From assembly GCA_049517675.1 (NCBI GenBank), contig JBEKRV010000003.1, positions 52,375 to 116,374 of the forward strand: DNA of 64,000 nucleotides, given 5' to 3'. The position numbers were made by a program, and so were the translations under genes. The notes under the pieces are model-generated. The model made no database searches. It had not been told where the DNA came from and saw nothing but the letters and a program-made list of their open reading frames with translations. The DNA is from Bog-756 sp049517675. Lineage in GTDB: Bacteria > Actinomycetota > Acidimicrobiia > Acidimicrobiales > RAAP-2. Below are positions 34,161 through 43,153 of this stretch, piece after piece (position 1 is the stretch's first letter; each line of letters opens with the position of its first letter).

Positions 34161-35962
34161 TGCGTACCGACCGATTCCTCGCCAACCGCTCCCTGGCCCG
34201 TCTCGCTGCGTCCGCGACGGCCGTCGGTGCGGCATCACTCCTCCTCGTGGGCGTCCTGCAGGTCCCGGCCGGCGCCGCAGGCGGCCCGGCCACCACCGAC
34301 ATCTCCGTCGCGTCGTCGCCGACCACCCCGGTAACGGGGGGGCCGGTGACCTTCACCGCCACCGTGTCCTCCCCGGGGCACAGCACACCGGGCGGCACCG
34401 TCACGTTCTCGATCGTCGGTGCCGATTCGACCGTCGTGAACTGCGACGCCGGCAACCAGCCGACGCTGGCCAGCGGCGTGGCCACCTGTTCGGTCTCCGG
34501 TGGACTGGAGGCCGGGAGCGCCCCGTACTCGGTCACGGCCAGCTACGCCGACACGGTCGACTCGTCGTACAAGCCCAGCACGAGGGTCAAGAACCAGAAC
34601 GTCAACCAGGGTAGGACGACCACGGTGGTGACCACGTCGGCCACCCCGCTGGTGACCGGCGAGGCGGTGGAGTACACCGCGGCGGTCTCACCGACGGCCC
34701 CGGCCGTCGGCGCCCCGTCAGGAACGGTGACGTTCTCCGGTGTGACCTGCGACGGCGGGACCAACGTGGCCCCGGTGTCGGGCGGGCTCGCCCAGTGCGA
34801 CATCTCCGAGGGACTGACCGCCCAGAACGCGTCCTACGACATCGGTGCGACGTACTCGGGCGACTCCGACTTCTCGGGGAGCGTCGGGTCGCTCAGGCAG
34901 GCGGTGGGCAAGGCGGCCGCCGAGGTGACACTGGCGACCCAACCCGACAATTGCACGGGTGACATCTGCCAGTCCGGACAGGGCACCCCGCTGTCGTTCA
35001 CGGCGACGGTCGCCTCGACGGGGACGGACGGCGGGACCGGCGTCCCGCCGGGCAGCATCGACTTCACCGTCGAGAAGGCGGGCTCGTCGACCTCGCTGAC
35101 CTGTGACGGTGGCACCAACTCGTTCCCCGTCGTGAACGCGCAGGCCACGTGCAACTTCGCCGGTGGCCTGTCGTCCGCGATCTACTACGCGGTGACGGCC
35201 ACGTTGGTGTCCACCGGGTATGCCGCGACGTCGGCCACGGTCTACATGAATTCGGGGCTGGCCGGCACCGACACCACCATCTCGTCGATCCACGGGATCG
35301 GCGCCGGTGAGTCGATCACGGTCACCGCCACCGTGACCCCCGTCGGCTACAGCGGAGGCCTCACGCCGACCGGCTACGTGAACGTGCTGGTCTGCGGGAA
35401 CAACTCGAACGGGAGCGACGGTTGCCAGGGTGGCGCCTCACCGGTCGGGGTCGGAGGCGTGGCCACGTTCACCGTGGGAGGCGGCGAGTACCCCGGCGAG
35501 TACTCGGTGTCCGCCATCTACACCGGTGATGACAACTTCTACTCGAGTACGGCTCACAACCGGAACTTCGTCGTGGGCCTGTCGGACACGACGCTCAACC
35601 TCAGCGAGTACGGCGGCTTCTCGTCCGAGTCCGGGAACGCCGTCACGCTGACGGCCACGGTGGACGCCCCCGACGGTGCTGCGGGCTCCACACTCATCGG
35701 ACCGATGACCGGGACCATCACCTTCACCGTCACCGATCCGAGCAACAACACCTACACCTGCGCCTCGGGCAACGTGGTCACACTGGCGACCGCCCCGGAC
35801 GAGGTCGAGGGGACCGCCACCTGCTTCCTGCCCCCGGGCACGCTCAACACGACCTCGACGGTGGGGACCCCCTATGCGGTCGTTGCGACCTACAGCGGTG
35901 ACTCCGACTACCGCGCATCGCGTGCATCGGCGACCCAATTGGTGGTCCCCGACATCAGCTGA
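34160..35962 (+). CDS. Secreted protein with about five Ig-like (Big_3-type) repeats
   Basis: A 600-residue protein. An N-terminal signal peptide is followed by about five Ig-like units of around 100 residues, each with the pattern V-T-F-T-A-T-V-S...G-T-V-T-F...Y-S-V-T-A-x-Y-x-G-D. Paired Cys residues (for example T-C-D-G-G) occur in most units. There is no membrane anchor or sorting signal at the end, so it is probably released or attached to another surface protein. It is coupled to the smaller secreted protein just before it. Confidence 0.8.
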   Translation: MRTDRFLANRSLARLAASATAVGAASLLLVGVLQVPAGAAGGPATTDISVASSPTTPVTGGPVTFTATVSSPGHSTPGGTVTFSIVGADSTVVNCDAGNQPTLASGVATCSVSGGLEAGSAPYSVTASYADTVDSSYKPSTRVKNQNVNQGRTTTVVTTSATPLVTGEAVEYTAAVSPTAPAVGAPSGTVTFSGVTCDGGTNVAPVSGGLAQCDISEGLTAQNASYDIGATYSGDSDFSGSVGSLRQAVGKAAAEVTLATQPDNCTGDICQSGQGTPLSFTATVASTGTDGGTGVPPGSIDFTVEKAGSSTSLTCDGGTNSFPVVNAQATCNFAGGLSSAIYYAVTATLVSTGYAATSATVYMNSGLAGTDTTISSIHGIGAGESITVTATVTPVGYSGGLTPTGYVNVLVCGNNSNGSDGCQGGASPVGVGGVATFTVGGGEYPGEYSVSAIYTGDDNFYSSTAHNRNFVVGLSDTTLNLSEYGGFSSESGNAVTLTATVDAPDGAAGSTLIGPMTGTITFTVTDPSNNTYTCASGNVVTLATAPDEVEGTATCFLPPGTLNTTSTVGTPYAVVATYSGDSDYRASRASATQLVVPDIS

Positions 35963-35987
35963 CGGAGGACCGACGGTCAGAACGCCT

Positions 35988-36033
35988 CGGAGGGCGCATG
36001 TCCCGGACCCGGTTCCGGAGCATGCGCCCTCCG
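35988..36033. terminator. Long hairpin between convergent genes
   Basis: A 13-bp inverted repeat, CGGAGGGCGCATG at 35988-36000 and CATGCGCCCTCCG at 36021-36033, encloses a 20-nt loop that can form its own smaller stem. It lies 26 bp after the Ig-repeat stop and 77 bp before the convergent GT87 stop. It is probably a bidirectional terminator, though without U-tracts. Confidence 0.65.
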
Positions 36034-36109
36034 GCGTGTCCGGGTGGTGCCAGCTACCCGCTCGTCGCGCAGGTCGGTGCCCGCGGGTCGGTGCATGCAG
36101 GTCGACCGG

Positions 36110-37327
36110 TCAGCTGATGGACGACCTCTCGACGACATCCCGGTCCGGCTGCACCGGAGGCCGCCTCCACGCGACGTACTCGGTTCCACACCACACCAGC
36201 AGTGCGGCAACCGTCCACACCGGCAGCACCGCCTCGAGGGCGTCGGCGATCCCGCCGGTGGAGAACCACCAGTACGGGGCGGCGATCGTGAGCGCCACGA
36301 TCCCCCACAGCATCCCGCGGACGACCGGCAGGGTGTCGTCGCGACGTGGTCCGACGAGCATGGGTGGGATCAGGAGGACCCAGACCCAGTGATGGGTCCA
36401 CGAGATCGGACTGACGAGCAGACCGACCAGGGCGACGGCGATGAGGGCGAACGACTGCCGTTCCGTCGTGACGCATCTCCATGCGATGAACGTGCCGACG
36501 AGGGCCGTGACCGCGGACAGGGCGAGCCACGCCGGTGTCGACCCGGACGAAGGGAACGGCGAGCGGTGGACGACGGCGTACCACGACTGGTTCGACGCGA
36601 AGGCGATGGGCCCGACCCTGGCGGGGCTGTTCACGTCGCTCTGCCAGAACATGCGGGACAGGCCGGGCCACAGGAGCCACGACATTCCGGTCAACGCCAC
36701 GAAGGACAGCCCGGCCCGGACGACCGAGGCCCAGTCGCGGCGCACGACGAGGAGCACCACGAAGATCAGCGGGGTCAGTTTGATGGCAGCGGCGACACCG
36801 ATGAGGATCCCCCGGAATCGTGAGGGAACCGCCAGGATGTCCGCCACCACCAGGAACATGAGGACGAACTCGATCTGGCCGTAGTCGACGCAGCTCCTCG
36901 CAGGCTCGAGGACGAGCATCGATGCGCACGCCCAGACGAAGGACCCGCACCACAGCGACGCCCGACGCGTGCAGCCGCGGTCCACGAGCACCATCTCGAT
37001 GGCGGCCGTGGTCACCGCGATGCTCGCCAGGAACAGGAACCAGTGGGCCACGACGAACGGTGCCCAGGCCAACGACGACAGGACGACCAGCGCGAACGGT
37101 GGATACGTGAAGGGCAGGTGGCTCCGGGTGAAGGTCAGGAGGTACGGATTGCGGCCGTCACGGAACGCGGCGGCGGAGTCCAGGTAGACGTGCAGGTCCA
37201 GGCCGTAGGTGCGTGCCACCACGAAGAAGTAGGAGCACAAGGCGATGCCGGCCACGACCGCGGCAAGGATCGGTCCGAACGACGGTGCGTCGCGGCGTGA
37301 CGGGTCGATCTCCTCGGACGGCATCAA
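36110..37327 (-). CDS. GT87-family membrane glycosyltransferase (DUF2029)
   Basis: A 405-residue protein with about ten to eleven hydrophobic segments. The N-terminal D-L-H-V-Y-L-D-S-A-A-A-F-R-D-G-R-N-P-Y is the family-typical pattern, with catalytic Asp residues. The family includes mycobacterial polyprenyl-phosphate-mannose-dependent alpha-mannosyltransferases that extend lipomannan-like glycans outside the membrane. The acceptor is unknown. Start at 37327 gives two Met codons in a row; either may be used. Confidence 0.78.
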   Translation of the reverse strand: MMPSEEIDPSRRDAPSFGPILAAVVAGIALCSYFFVVARTYGLDLHVYLDSAAAFRDGRNPYLLTFTRSHLPFTYPPFALVVLSSLAWAPFVVAHWFLFLASIAVTTAAIEMVLVDRGCTRRASLWCGSFVWACASMLVLEPARSCVDYGQIEFVLMFLVVADILAVPSRFRGILIGVAAAIKLTPLIFVVLLVVRRDWASVVRAGLSFVALTGMSWLLWPGLSRMFWQSDVNSPARVGPIAFASNQSWYAVVHRSPFPSSGSTPAWLALSAVTALVGTFIAWRCVTTERQSFALIAVALVGLLVSPISWTHHWVWVLLIPPMLVGPRRDDTLPVVRGMLWGIVALTIAAPYWWFSTGGIADALEAVLPVWTVAALLVWCGTEYVAWRRPPVQPDRDVVERSSIS

Positions 37328-37476
37328 CGTCGCGCCTGCACCCGATCATGCTAGGCCCGTGAGTCGACCGGGAGGGCCTCCGACTGCCGGTCGGGTGCGG
37401 CCCGGGCGGGAACGTCGATGCGGCAGGATCGGGCCATGGCCGGAGCTGTCACCTTCGAACCCTTCCCGCTCCCGAC

Positions 37477-37854
37477 CTACCCGGATTCGGACGTCACGAA
37501 TTCCTGGAGCCGCGCCCGCATCAGCGTCTTCAGGAGTTCGGTCGGCAACTCGCGCGTGTAGGGGAGCTTGATGAATCCCTCGCCGGATTCGTAGCCGGCG
37601 GCCTCGACGGCTGCCTTCTGGGTGGCGAAGAACGGCGGATCGAACCGGAGCGAGCAGTGGTTCTTGAAGTTCTGGAGCATCCACATGTTCGTGTTCTCGC
37701 CACGCACGTACACCGGCAGATTCCACTTGAGCACCTCCCGCGCCTCTGGGTCGACCTCCACACTCAGCTTCCTGAGTGCCTCGAGGTGCGGTCGCTGGAC
37801 GTCGCTCAGCTGAGCGAAGTAGTCATCGACACTGGCGCGCTTGGGCATCGGCAT
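37477..37854 (-). CDS. DUF1801 (YdhG-like) protein
   Basis: A 125-residue protein starting at ATG 37854, with an alternative ATG at 37848. It has the family core: V-D-D-Y-F-A-Q-L, a middle E-V-L-K-W-N-L-P-V-Y and N-T-N-M-W-M-L-Q-N-F-K-N-H-C-S-L-R-F, and F-I-K-L-P-Y near the end. The fold is known, and YdhG-type proteins are of unknown biochemical role. It is a single gene with no clear partner. Confidence 0.75.
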   Translation of the reverse strand: MPMPKRASVDDYFAQLSDVQRPHLEALRKLSVEVDPEAREVLKWNLPVYVRGENTNMWMLQNFKNHCSLRFDPPFFATQKAAVEAAGYESGEGFIKLPYTRELPTELLKTLMRARLQEFVTSESG

Positions 37855-38080
37855 GGGCTCACGATAACCCCGACGGACGGAGGAGTGACGGTCCACCGGT
37901 GCGCCGGCCGACCGGGTCGGGTCGGCGCGACCCGGCCAGGGAGGGAGGAGGCTCCGGGGCTACCGTGACGTCCGGGGCCGGCTCGATCGGGAGGCTCCTG
38001 CGGGTGCCCGAGGTCCTCGGCGAGCGGTTGGCTCGACGACCCCGCCCCGCGTGGCCCGGTCGGGGGTGCCGACCCACCCG

Positions 38081-39131
38081 CTAGTGGATGAGGACCTTGA
38101 GCGCGTCGTGCTCCGCTGCATGCCCGAACTCGTCGGAGGCCTCGAGCATCTGATCGAGCGAGAACTCGTGCGTGACGAACTAATCCGCTGGGAGCTTGTG
38201 TTCGGCGACGAGCTTCAGCAGCATCCCGAGGGTGTTCGTGTTGACCAGGCCCATGGAGATGCCGATGCTCTTGATCCAGAGCTCGTTGAGGGCGAGGTCC
38301 ACCGACTTGCCGTGCACGCCGATGTTGGCGACGTTGCCGCCTGGGCGAACGATGACCGTCGCCATGGTGAAGGTCTCGGGAACCCCGACCGCCTCGATGG
38401 CCACATCGACGCCGAGGCCTTCGGTGAGCGCGAGGACCTGTTCCTTCCAGTCCGGATCGCCGGAGTTGACCGTGTCGGTGGCGCCGAAGTCGGCGGCCCG
38501 GGCGGGCCGAGCGCCGTCCAGATCGATGGCGATGACCTTCGACGGTCCGTAGAGCCGTGCGGTCATGACGGCGGAGAGGCCGACAGGCCCGGAGCCGATC
38601 ACCGCGACCACGTCGCCCGGAGCCAGCCGTCCGTACTGCACGCCGATCTCGAAGCCGGTCGGCAGGATGTCCGAGAGGAGGATGCCTTCGGCATCGGTCA
38701 ATCCCTCGGGGACCTGTGGACCGAGTTCTCGGCGAACGGGACCCGAACGTATTCGGCCCGCGTGCCGTCGATCATGCAACCGAAGATCCAGCCGATTCCG
38801 GCCATGCCCTCCGGGTCGAGACAGTGGCTGTAGGGCCCCTTGCGACAGTTCGAGCACTTCCCGCACGAACTGACGCACGCGACGATCACCCGGTCGCCGA
38901 CGGCCAGTTGGGTGACGCCCTCGCCCACCTCGGTGATCGCACCGATCCCCTCGTGCCCCAGGATGCGGCCGACGTCAACCTCGGGGCATCACCCGTGAGG
39001 AGGTGGAGGTCGGTCCCGCAGATGGTCGTGGCGACCATCCGGACGATCACGTCGGTCGGCTGCTCGACCTTCGGATCGGGCACGTCCTCCCAGGCCTTCT
39101 CGCCGGGCCCCTTGTAGACCAGTGCCTTCAT
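38081..39131 (-). pseudogene. Zinc-dependent alcohol dehydrogenase, inactivated by two frameshifts and a stop
   Basis: The start ATG 39131 with AGGAGGT in front leads into M-K-A-L-V-Y-K-G-P-G, and C-G-T-D-L-H near residue 38 holds the catalytic zinc Cys. Frame is lost at the G4 run 38983-38986 (one base fewer than expected) and again near 38715 (one base lost from a Lys codon). The later part, with G-S-G-P-V-G-L-S-A-V, reads in a third frame and meets a TAG at 38182-38180, 33 codons before the proper stop. The structural zinc loop C-G-K-C-S-N-C is intact. It once coded a medium-chain dehydrogenase of about 350 residues. Confidence 0.85.
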
Positions 39132-39615
39132 GGCGGACCTCCTGCAGTGGGTAGTCCGACCGGCGCGCTGCCACTCGCGAGACCACTGTCCGCGTGGTCG
39201 CGAACGTGCTGGCCTCCACGTCCGAGGCTGGGGACTACCAGGATCGCCGACAAGGGCCGAATGACCCATCGACCGTTCGGCCGGGCCGGTCCGGGCCGGT
39301 CCGGGCACGGTGGTCCCGCCAGTGGTGACCTTCGCCTCTGACCGGACGTGGCCGCCGAGGACACAGTTGAACGCGTGGTCCAGCCGGGATGGGTCCGGGT
39401 CGGGGTTCGACGGACACGACGTAGAAGGAGCGGGGCTGTGGCCGGAACGGGTGGTCAGGCGAACGACACGGCCGAGGGATCGCTCCACCCGGAGCAGTCC
39501 GGTGCCTTCCGGTCTCCGCCCGCCGGTACCGGGGGCAGGACGAGGATCTGGCCGCATGACCTGGTACACAGCAGATGAGCGGGATCGTCCGCTCCCAGCC
39601 GAATGGAGCGCTCGC
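39132..39615. other. 484-bp stretch with no gene
   Basis: Upstream of both the pseudogene and the lipoprotein. It holds the pseudogene's ribosome-binding site at 39137-39143, a 10-bp tandem repeat (CCGGGCCGGT twice, then CCGGGC) at 39281-39306, and the presumed promoter of the lipoprotein. I see no supported coding frame or RNA. Confidence 0.5.
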
Positions 39616-40809
39616 ATGCATCGAGCCGTCAACCCTGTAGGGATGGATCCCCGGCGATGCCGCGGCGCCCTGGTCGGCGCCGCGGTGGCAGTTCTCGCCG
39701 TGATCGCCGCCGCGTGTGGCAGCGGGCCGACCGCCTCGTCCCGGTCCATCCCCCCGACCACGGCCGCCTCGACCACCACGAAGCCGTCGAGTTCGACGAC
39801 GAGTCCCGCGACGACCCCGACCACGGTGCCTGTCGTCGGTCCGCCGGGGGGTCCGATCCCTGCAGGCTTCCGAGCCACCTCGTTCACCGCGGCGAGCCTG
39901 GACGCGTGGTGGTTGCTCGGGACCGCTCCATGCCTCACCGGATCAGGGACCTGCGGCGCCATCGTCCGCACCACCGATGGCGGCTCCATCTTCGCCGGAA
40001 TCCCGAGCCCGCCGGTGGGCGTGAACGCCGTGTCGCAGCTCCGTTTCGCCAACCCCCTCGACGGCTACGCCTTCGGTCCCGGGCTGTGGCAGACGGCGGA
40101 CGGGGGGGCGACCTGGGCCGACGTTGCCGTCCCCGGGCAGGTCACCGAACTCGAGGCGGCCGACGGAGAGGCGTATGCGCTCGTCACCGGCGCAGGCACG
40201 GCGAACAGCACGTCGAACGAGCTCCTGACCGCGCCGGTCGGATCCCAGCAGTGGCGACAGGTGCCGACACCCGCCCCGCTCGGCTTCGGGGCGCAGTTCG
40301 CCCTCAGCGGGCCGAACCTGTACGTACTCGGGGGCGACGGGGACATGGTGCTCCTGTACTCCTCCGACCGGGGGGCCCAATTCAGCCAGCGGGTGGATCC
40401 CTGCACAGCCGGTCTCGGGGGCTCGGTGACGGCCGCCGCCGACGGGACCCCGACGCTGTGGGCCGCGTGCCCGACGGGCATGATGGCCGAGGCGATGGTG
40501 TCGACCGACGGCGGAGTGACCTGGCGTGTCGCCACGGCAACCCGGCCGTTCCCCAATTCGCTGGAGCTGGCGGCGGCTTCGTCGTCGGTCGCCCTCGCGT
40601 CGCCCGTGCCGGAGACGCTCACCGGGGCACTGTTTCGGACGACGGACGGAGGCGGTACCTACGCGGTCGTCCTGTCGGGGTCCAGTCCGTCGACGGTCTC
40701 GTGGATGGGCTTCAGCGACCCGTCACGCGCCTACGCGCTCCTTGCCGGCGGTCTCTTCGAGTCGACTGACGGGGGCGCCACCTGGCACTCGGTTGCGTTC
40801 ACGAGCTGA
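39616..40809 (+). CDS. Lipoprotein with BNR/Ycf48-like beta-propeller
   Basis: A 397-residue protein starting at ATG 39616. The signal ends in the lipobox I-A-A-A-C, Cys34, then a Thr- and Ser-rich linker to about residue 72. The rest has repeated T-D-G-G-x-x-W or S-x-D-x-G elements (for example T-A-D-G-G-A-T-W and S-T-D-G-G-V-T-W) typical of sialidase/BNR-type blades. It is a surface-exposed propeller of unknown role. It has no catalytic Arg triad or Asp box series complete enough to call a sialidase. Confidence 0.75.
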   Translation: MHRAVNPVGMDPRRCRGALVGAAVAVLAVIAAACGSGPTASSRSIPPTTAASTTTKPSSSTTSPATTPTTVPVVGPPGGPIPAGFRATSFTAASLDAWWLLGTAPCLTGSGTCGAIVRTTDGGSIFAGIPSPPVGVNAVSQLRFANPLDGYAFGPGLWQTADGGATWADVAVPGQVTELEAADGEAYALVTGAGTANSTSNELLTAPVGSQQWRQVPTPAPLGFGAQFALSGPNLYVLGGDGDMVLLYSSDRGAQFSQRVDPCTAGLGGSVTAAADGTPTLWAACPTGMMAEAMVSTDGGVTWRVATATRPFPNSLELAAASSSVALASPVPETLTGALFRTTDGGGTYAVVLSGSSPSTVSWMGFSDPSRAYALLAGGLFESTDGGATWHSVAFTS

Positions 40810-40836
40810 CGCGGTCCGGCCCGGAGGCGGACCGCG
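40810..40836. terminator. Hairpin between convergent lipoprotein and protease genes
   Basis: A 9-bp perfect stem (CGCGGTCCG at 40810-40818 and CGGACCGCG at 40828-40836) with a 9-nt loop begins immediately after the lipoprotein stop and ends 31 bp before the protease stop. It may end transcription from both sides. Confidence 0.6.
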
Positions 40837-40867
40837 CCGCACCCGATGCCGCTGATGGGAAGGTCGC

Positions 40868-42673
40868 TCAGTCCGCGGTCCGGTGGTCGGGAGCCGTGGA
40901 TCGTGCCACGGCGGCATCGGTAGGGGCATACCGTCCGTCCCGCAGGTTGACGGGCAGGATGTCGGGATCCCCCTGGGCCCGTCGGATCACGTCGAGGATC
41001 TCGTCGCCGATGAGCTCGCTGCGCACCAGGAGCGCATCGCGCAGCGCCTCGACCACGTGGCGGTGCTCGTCGAGCATCCGGGTCACCGACTCCTTCGAGT
41101 CGGCCAGCAGCGTCTCGACCTCGGCCCGCCGGGCGTCGTCGGCCAGGACCTTGCCGACCAGGCCACCGCCCAACGACTCGATGGCCCCCACCGAGATGAG
41201 CGAATTGCCCATGCCCAGGAGGCCGACCATCTGACATGCGTTGACGGTGGCCGCCTGGAGGTCACCGGCCACCCCGGTCGACGATTCGCCGAAGAAGAGC
41301 TCTTCGGCCACCATGCCGCCGAAGGCGATCTCGATCATGGCCCTGACCTCGGAGCGGGTGTTGGTGAACCGCTCCTCGGTCTCGGAATGGCTGAGGAGGC
41401 CGAGGGCGTCGCGGCGCTTGATGATGGTGAGGACCTCGAGCTTGCGGCTCCTGCCCACCAGCCATGCCACCGTGGCGTGCCCGGCCTCGTGCGTGGCGAT
41501 CGTCCGTCGCTCGGCCTCGGTGTACTCGACCGGCTGGGCCAGGCCGATCTCCTCGGTCATCTTGGCGTGCTGGACGTCCTCCCACGACAGCTGGTGGGCA
41601 CCGCGGCGGAGGGCCCATACCAGTGCCTCGTCGAGCAGGTGCTCGATCATCACCGGCGAGTAGCCGGCTGTCATGGCGGCGAGCGTCTCGCGGCGCGTCG
41701 GGTCGTCGAGCTCCGGCGTGTGGGCCTTCTTGCTCAGGTAGTAGTCGAGGATGTCGCGCCGGCCCGACCGTCCGGGAAGGCCGAAGTAGATGTTCCGGTC
41801 GAAGCGACCGGGCCGCACGAGTGCCGGGTCGAGGTCGTCGGCGCGGTTGGTCGCCCCGATCACCAGGATGTTGGCCGGCGTATGGCTCGGCTTGGCCAGC
41901 CGCCTCCCCTCGGGCAGCCAGCCGTTCACCGCCTCGATGACCTTGCCCCGCATCCGCATGGACCACGGGGTCTGCTCGAACGACTGGAGCTGGATGAGCA
42001 GCTCGTTGACCACACCGGGGATGCCGTCGCCGTGGCTCGAGCCGGTGCCCCTCTTGCCGCCGATGGCGTCGAGCTCCTCGATGAACCCGATGGCACCGCC
42101 CTCACGACGGGCCTGGCGTCGCAGCTCCTTGAAGTAGGCACGGATCTTCCGGTTGGTCTGACCGTAGAACATGGACTGGAAGGCGGACGAGGACACGAAG
42201 AGGAACGGGACGCCGGCCTCGGACGCCATGGCCTTGGCCATGTACGTCTTGCCGGTGCCGGGGGGTCCCTCGAACAGGATCGCCTTACGGGGCGTCCCCC
42301 CCATCTGCTCGTTGAACGTCCGGTAGGCGAGGAACAGGTTGAGGGTCTTGGTCACCTCCTCGACCAGTCCCTCCGATCCGCGCACGTCGTCGAAGGTCAT
42401 GGTCAATTCGTCCGGCCGGTAGAGGATGTGCGGCGACCGTCCGGCGGCGAGGAGCGGCACGACCATGACGGCCACCAGGAGCAGGATCAGGCAGAGCGGG
42501 AGCATGTAGGGGGTCAGGGCCGGCGGCACCGAGGGGGTCGGCAGGGACATCCCCGGAGCCAGGAGGTCGCGTAGGACCAGCAGGGTGAGCACGATGGCGA
42601 GGAGCCAGGCCCACCGCTGCAGTCGGCCCGAGCGCGACTTCGCCCTGTGGGCCCCGACGTCGGTGGTGGACAT
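40868..42673 (-). CDS. FtsH-like membrane AAA+ metalloprotease with altered Walker B
   Basis: A 601-residue protein from ATG 42673. Two transmembrane helices (about 19-38 and 54-76) precede the AAA module: Walker A G-P-P-G-T-G-K-T at 136-143, pore loop M-F-Y-G near 168-171 and the arginine-finger region N-R-A-D-D-L-D-P-A-L-V-R-P-G-R-F-D-R. The zinc motif H-E-A-G-H is at 395-399. Walker B reads I-G-F-I-E-E-L-D (195-202), with Glu199 in place of the usual Asp. An in-frame GTG at 42910 would add 79 residues. The protease part looks complete; ATPase strength is uncertain. Confidence 0.82.
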   Translation of the reverse strand: MSTTDVGAHRAKSRSGRLQRWAWLLAIVLTLLVLRDLLAPGMSLPTPSVPPALTPYMLPLCLILLLVAVMVVPLLAAGRSPHILYRPDELTMTFDDVRGSEGLVEEVTKTLNLFLAYRTFNEQMGGTPRKAILFEGPPGTGKTYMAKAMASEAGVPFLFVSSSAFQSMFYGQTNRKIRAYFKELRRQARREGGAIGFIEELDAIGGKRGTGSSHGDGIPGVVNELLIQLQSFEQTPWSMRMRGKVIEAVNGWLPEGRRLAKPSHTPANILVIGATNRADDLDPALVRPGRFDRNIYFGLPGRSGRRDILDYYLSKKAHTPELDDPTRRETLAAMTAGYSPVMIEHLLDEALVWALRRGAHQLSWEDVQHAKMTEEIGLAQPVEYTEAERRTIATHEAGHATVAWLVGRSRKLEVLTIIKRRDALGLLSHSETEERFTNTRSEVRAMIEIAFGGMVAEELFFGESSTGVAGDLQAATVNACQMVGLLGMGNSLISVGAIESLGGGLVGKVLADDARRAEVETLLADSKESVTRMLDEHRHVVEALRDALLVRSELIGDEILDVIRRAQGDPDILPVNLRDGRYAPTDAAVARSTAPDHRTAD

Positions 42674-43153
42674 CGAGGCCACCCCGGTGGCCGACAGGGC
42701 GCCGAGCGCGCCCTGCGGGGCCGGTGCTGTGCCCGGATCCCCGGCCGGCCCGGCCGGATCGAGGACCTGGGACTCCCTGTTCGTCGTCTTCCGCGTTTCC
42801 AAGACCGTGCCCCGTTTCGTCCGCTGGCCGCCATCGGGCTTCCAGGTGCCCCACTCACATCTCGTCGCGCTGTGTGGGTCCCGGCTCCACCGCTCGACCC
42901 GGTCCGTCACGTCGGCCGCCGACCCGGGATGGGTCGGTGACCTCTGGCGAACCTATGAGGTCGCCCGCATGGGGGTCAAGGGCCGTCACGCAGAGCGACC
43001 ATCAGCCGGTGATTCTCGGGCAACCGGGCCGCTGGCGCCTACGGAGTGTGATGATCCGGTAGCCGTGTCGTTGCCGCAGCGTTGCATCCGGCGGGTACAG
43101 GAGCGGACCCGGGAGCATCGACACGAGCACGGTGGGCGCCGTGTGCCGGCGCG
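42674..43153. other. 480-bp stretch with no clear gene
   Basis: If the protease starts at 42910 this gap shrinks to 243 bp. I see no convincing frame, tRNA or hairpin in it. It should hold the protease promoter and the end of the lipoprotein transcript. Confidence 0.4.

Noticed and set aside
37436..37560. Short plus-strand frame beginning M-A-G-A-V-T-F-E-P-F
   Set aside because: It is only about 40 codons, overlaps the end of the DUF1801 gene on the other strand and has no ribosome-binding site.
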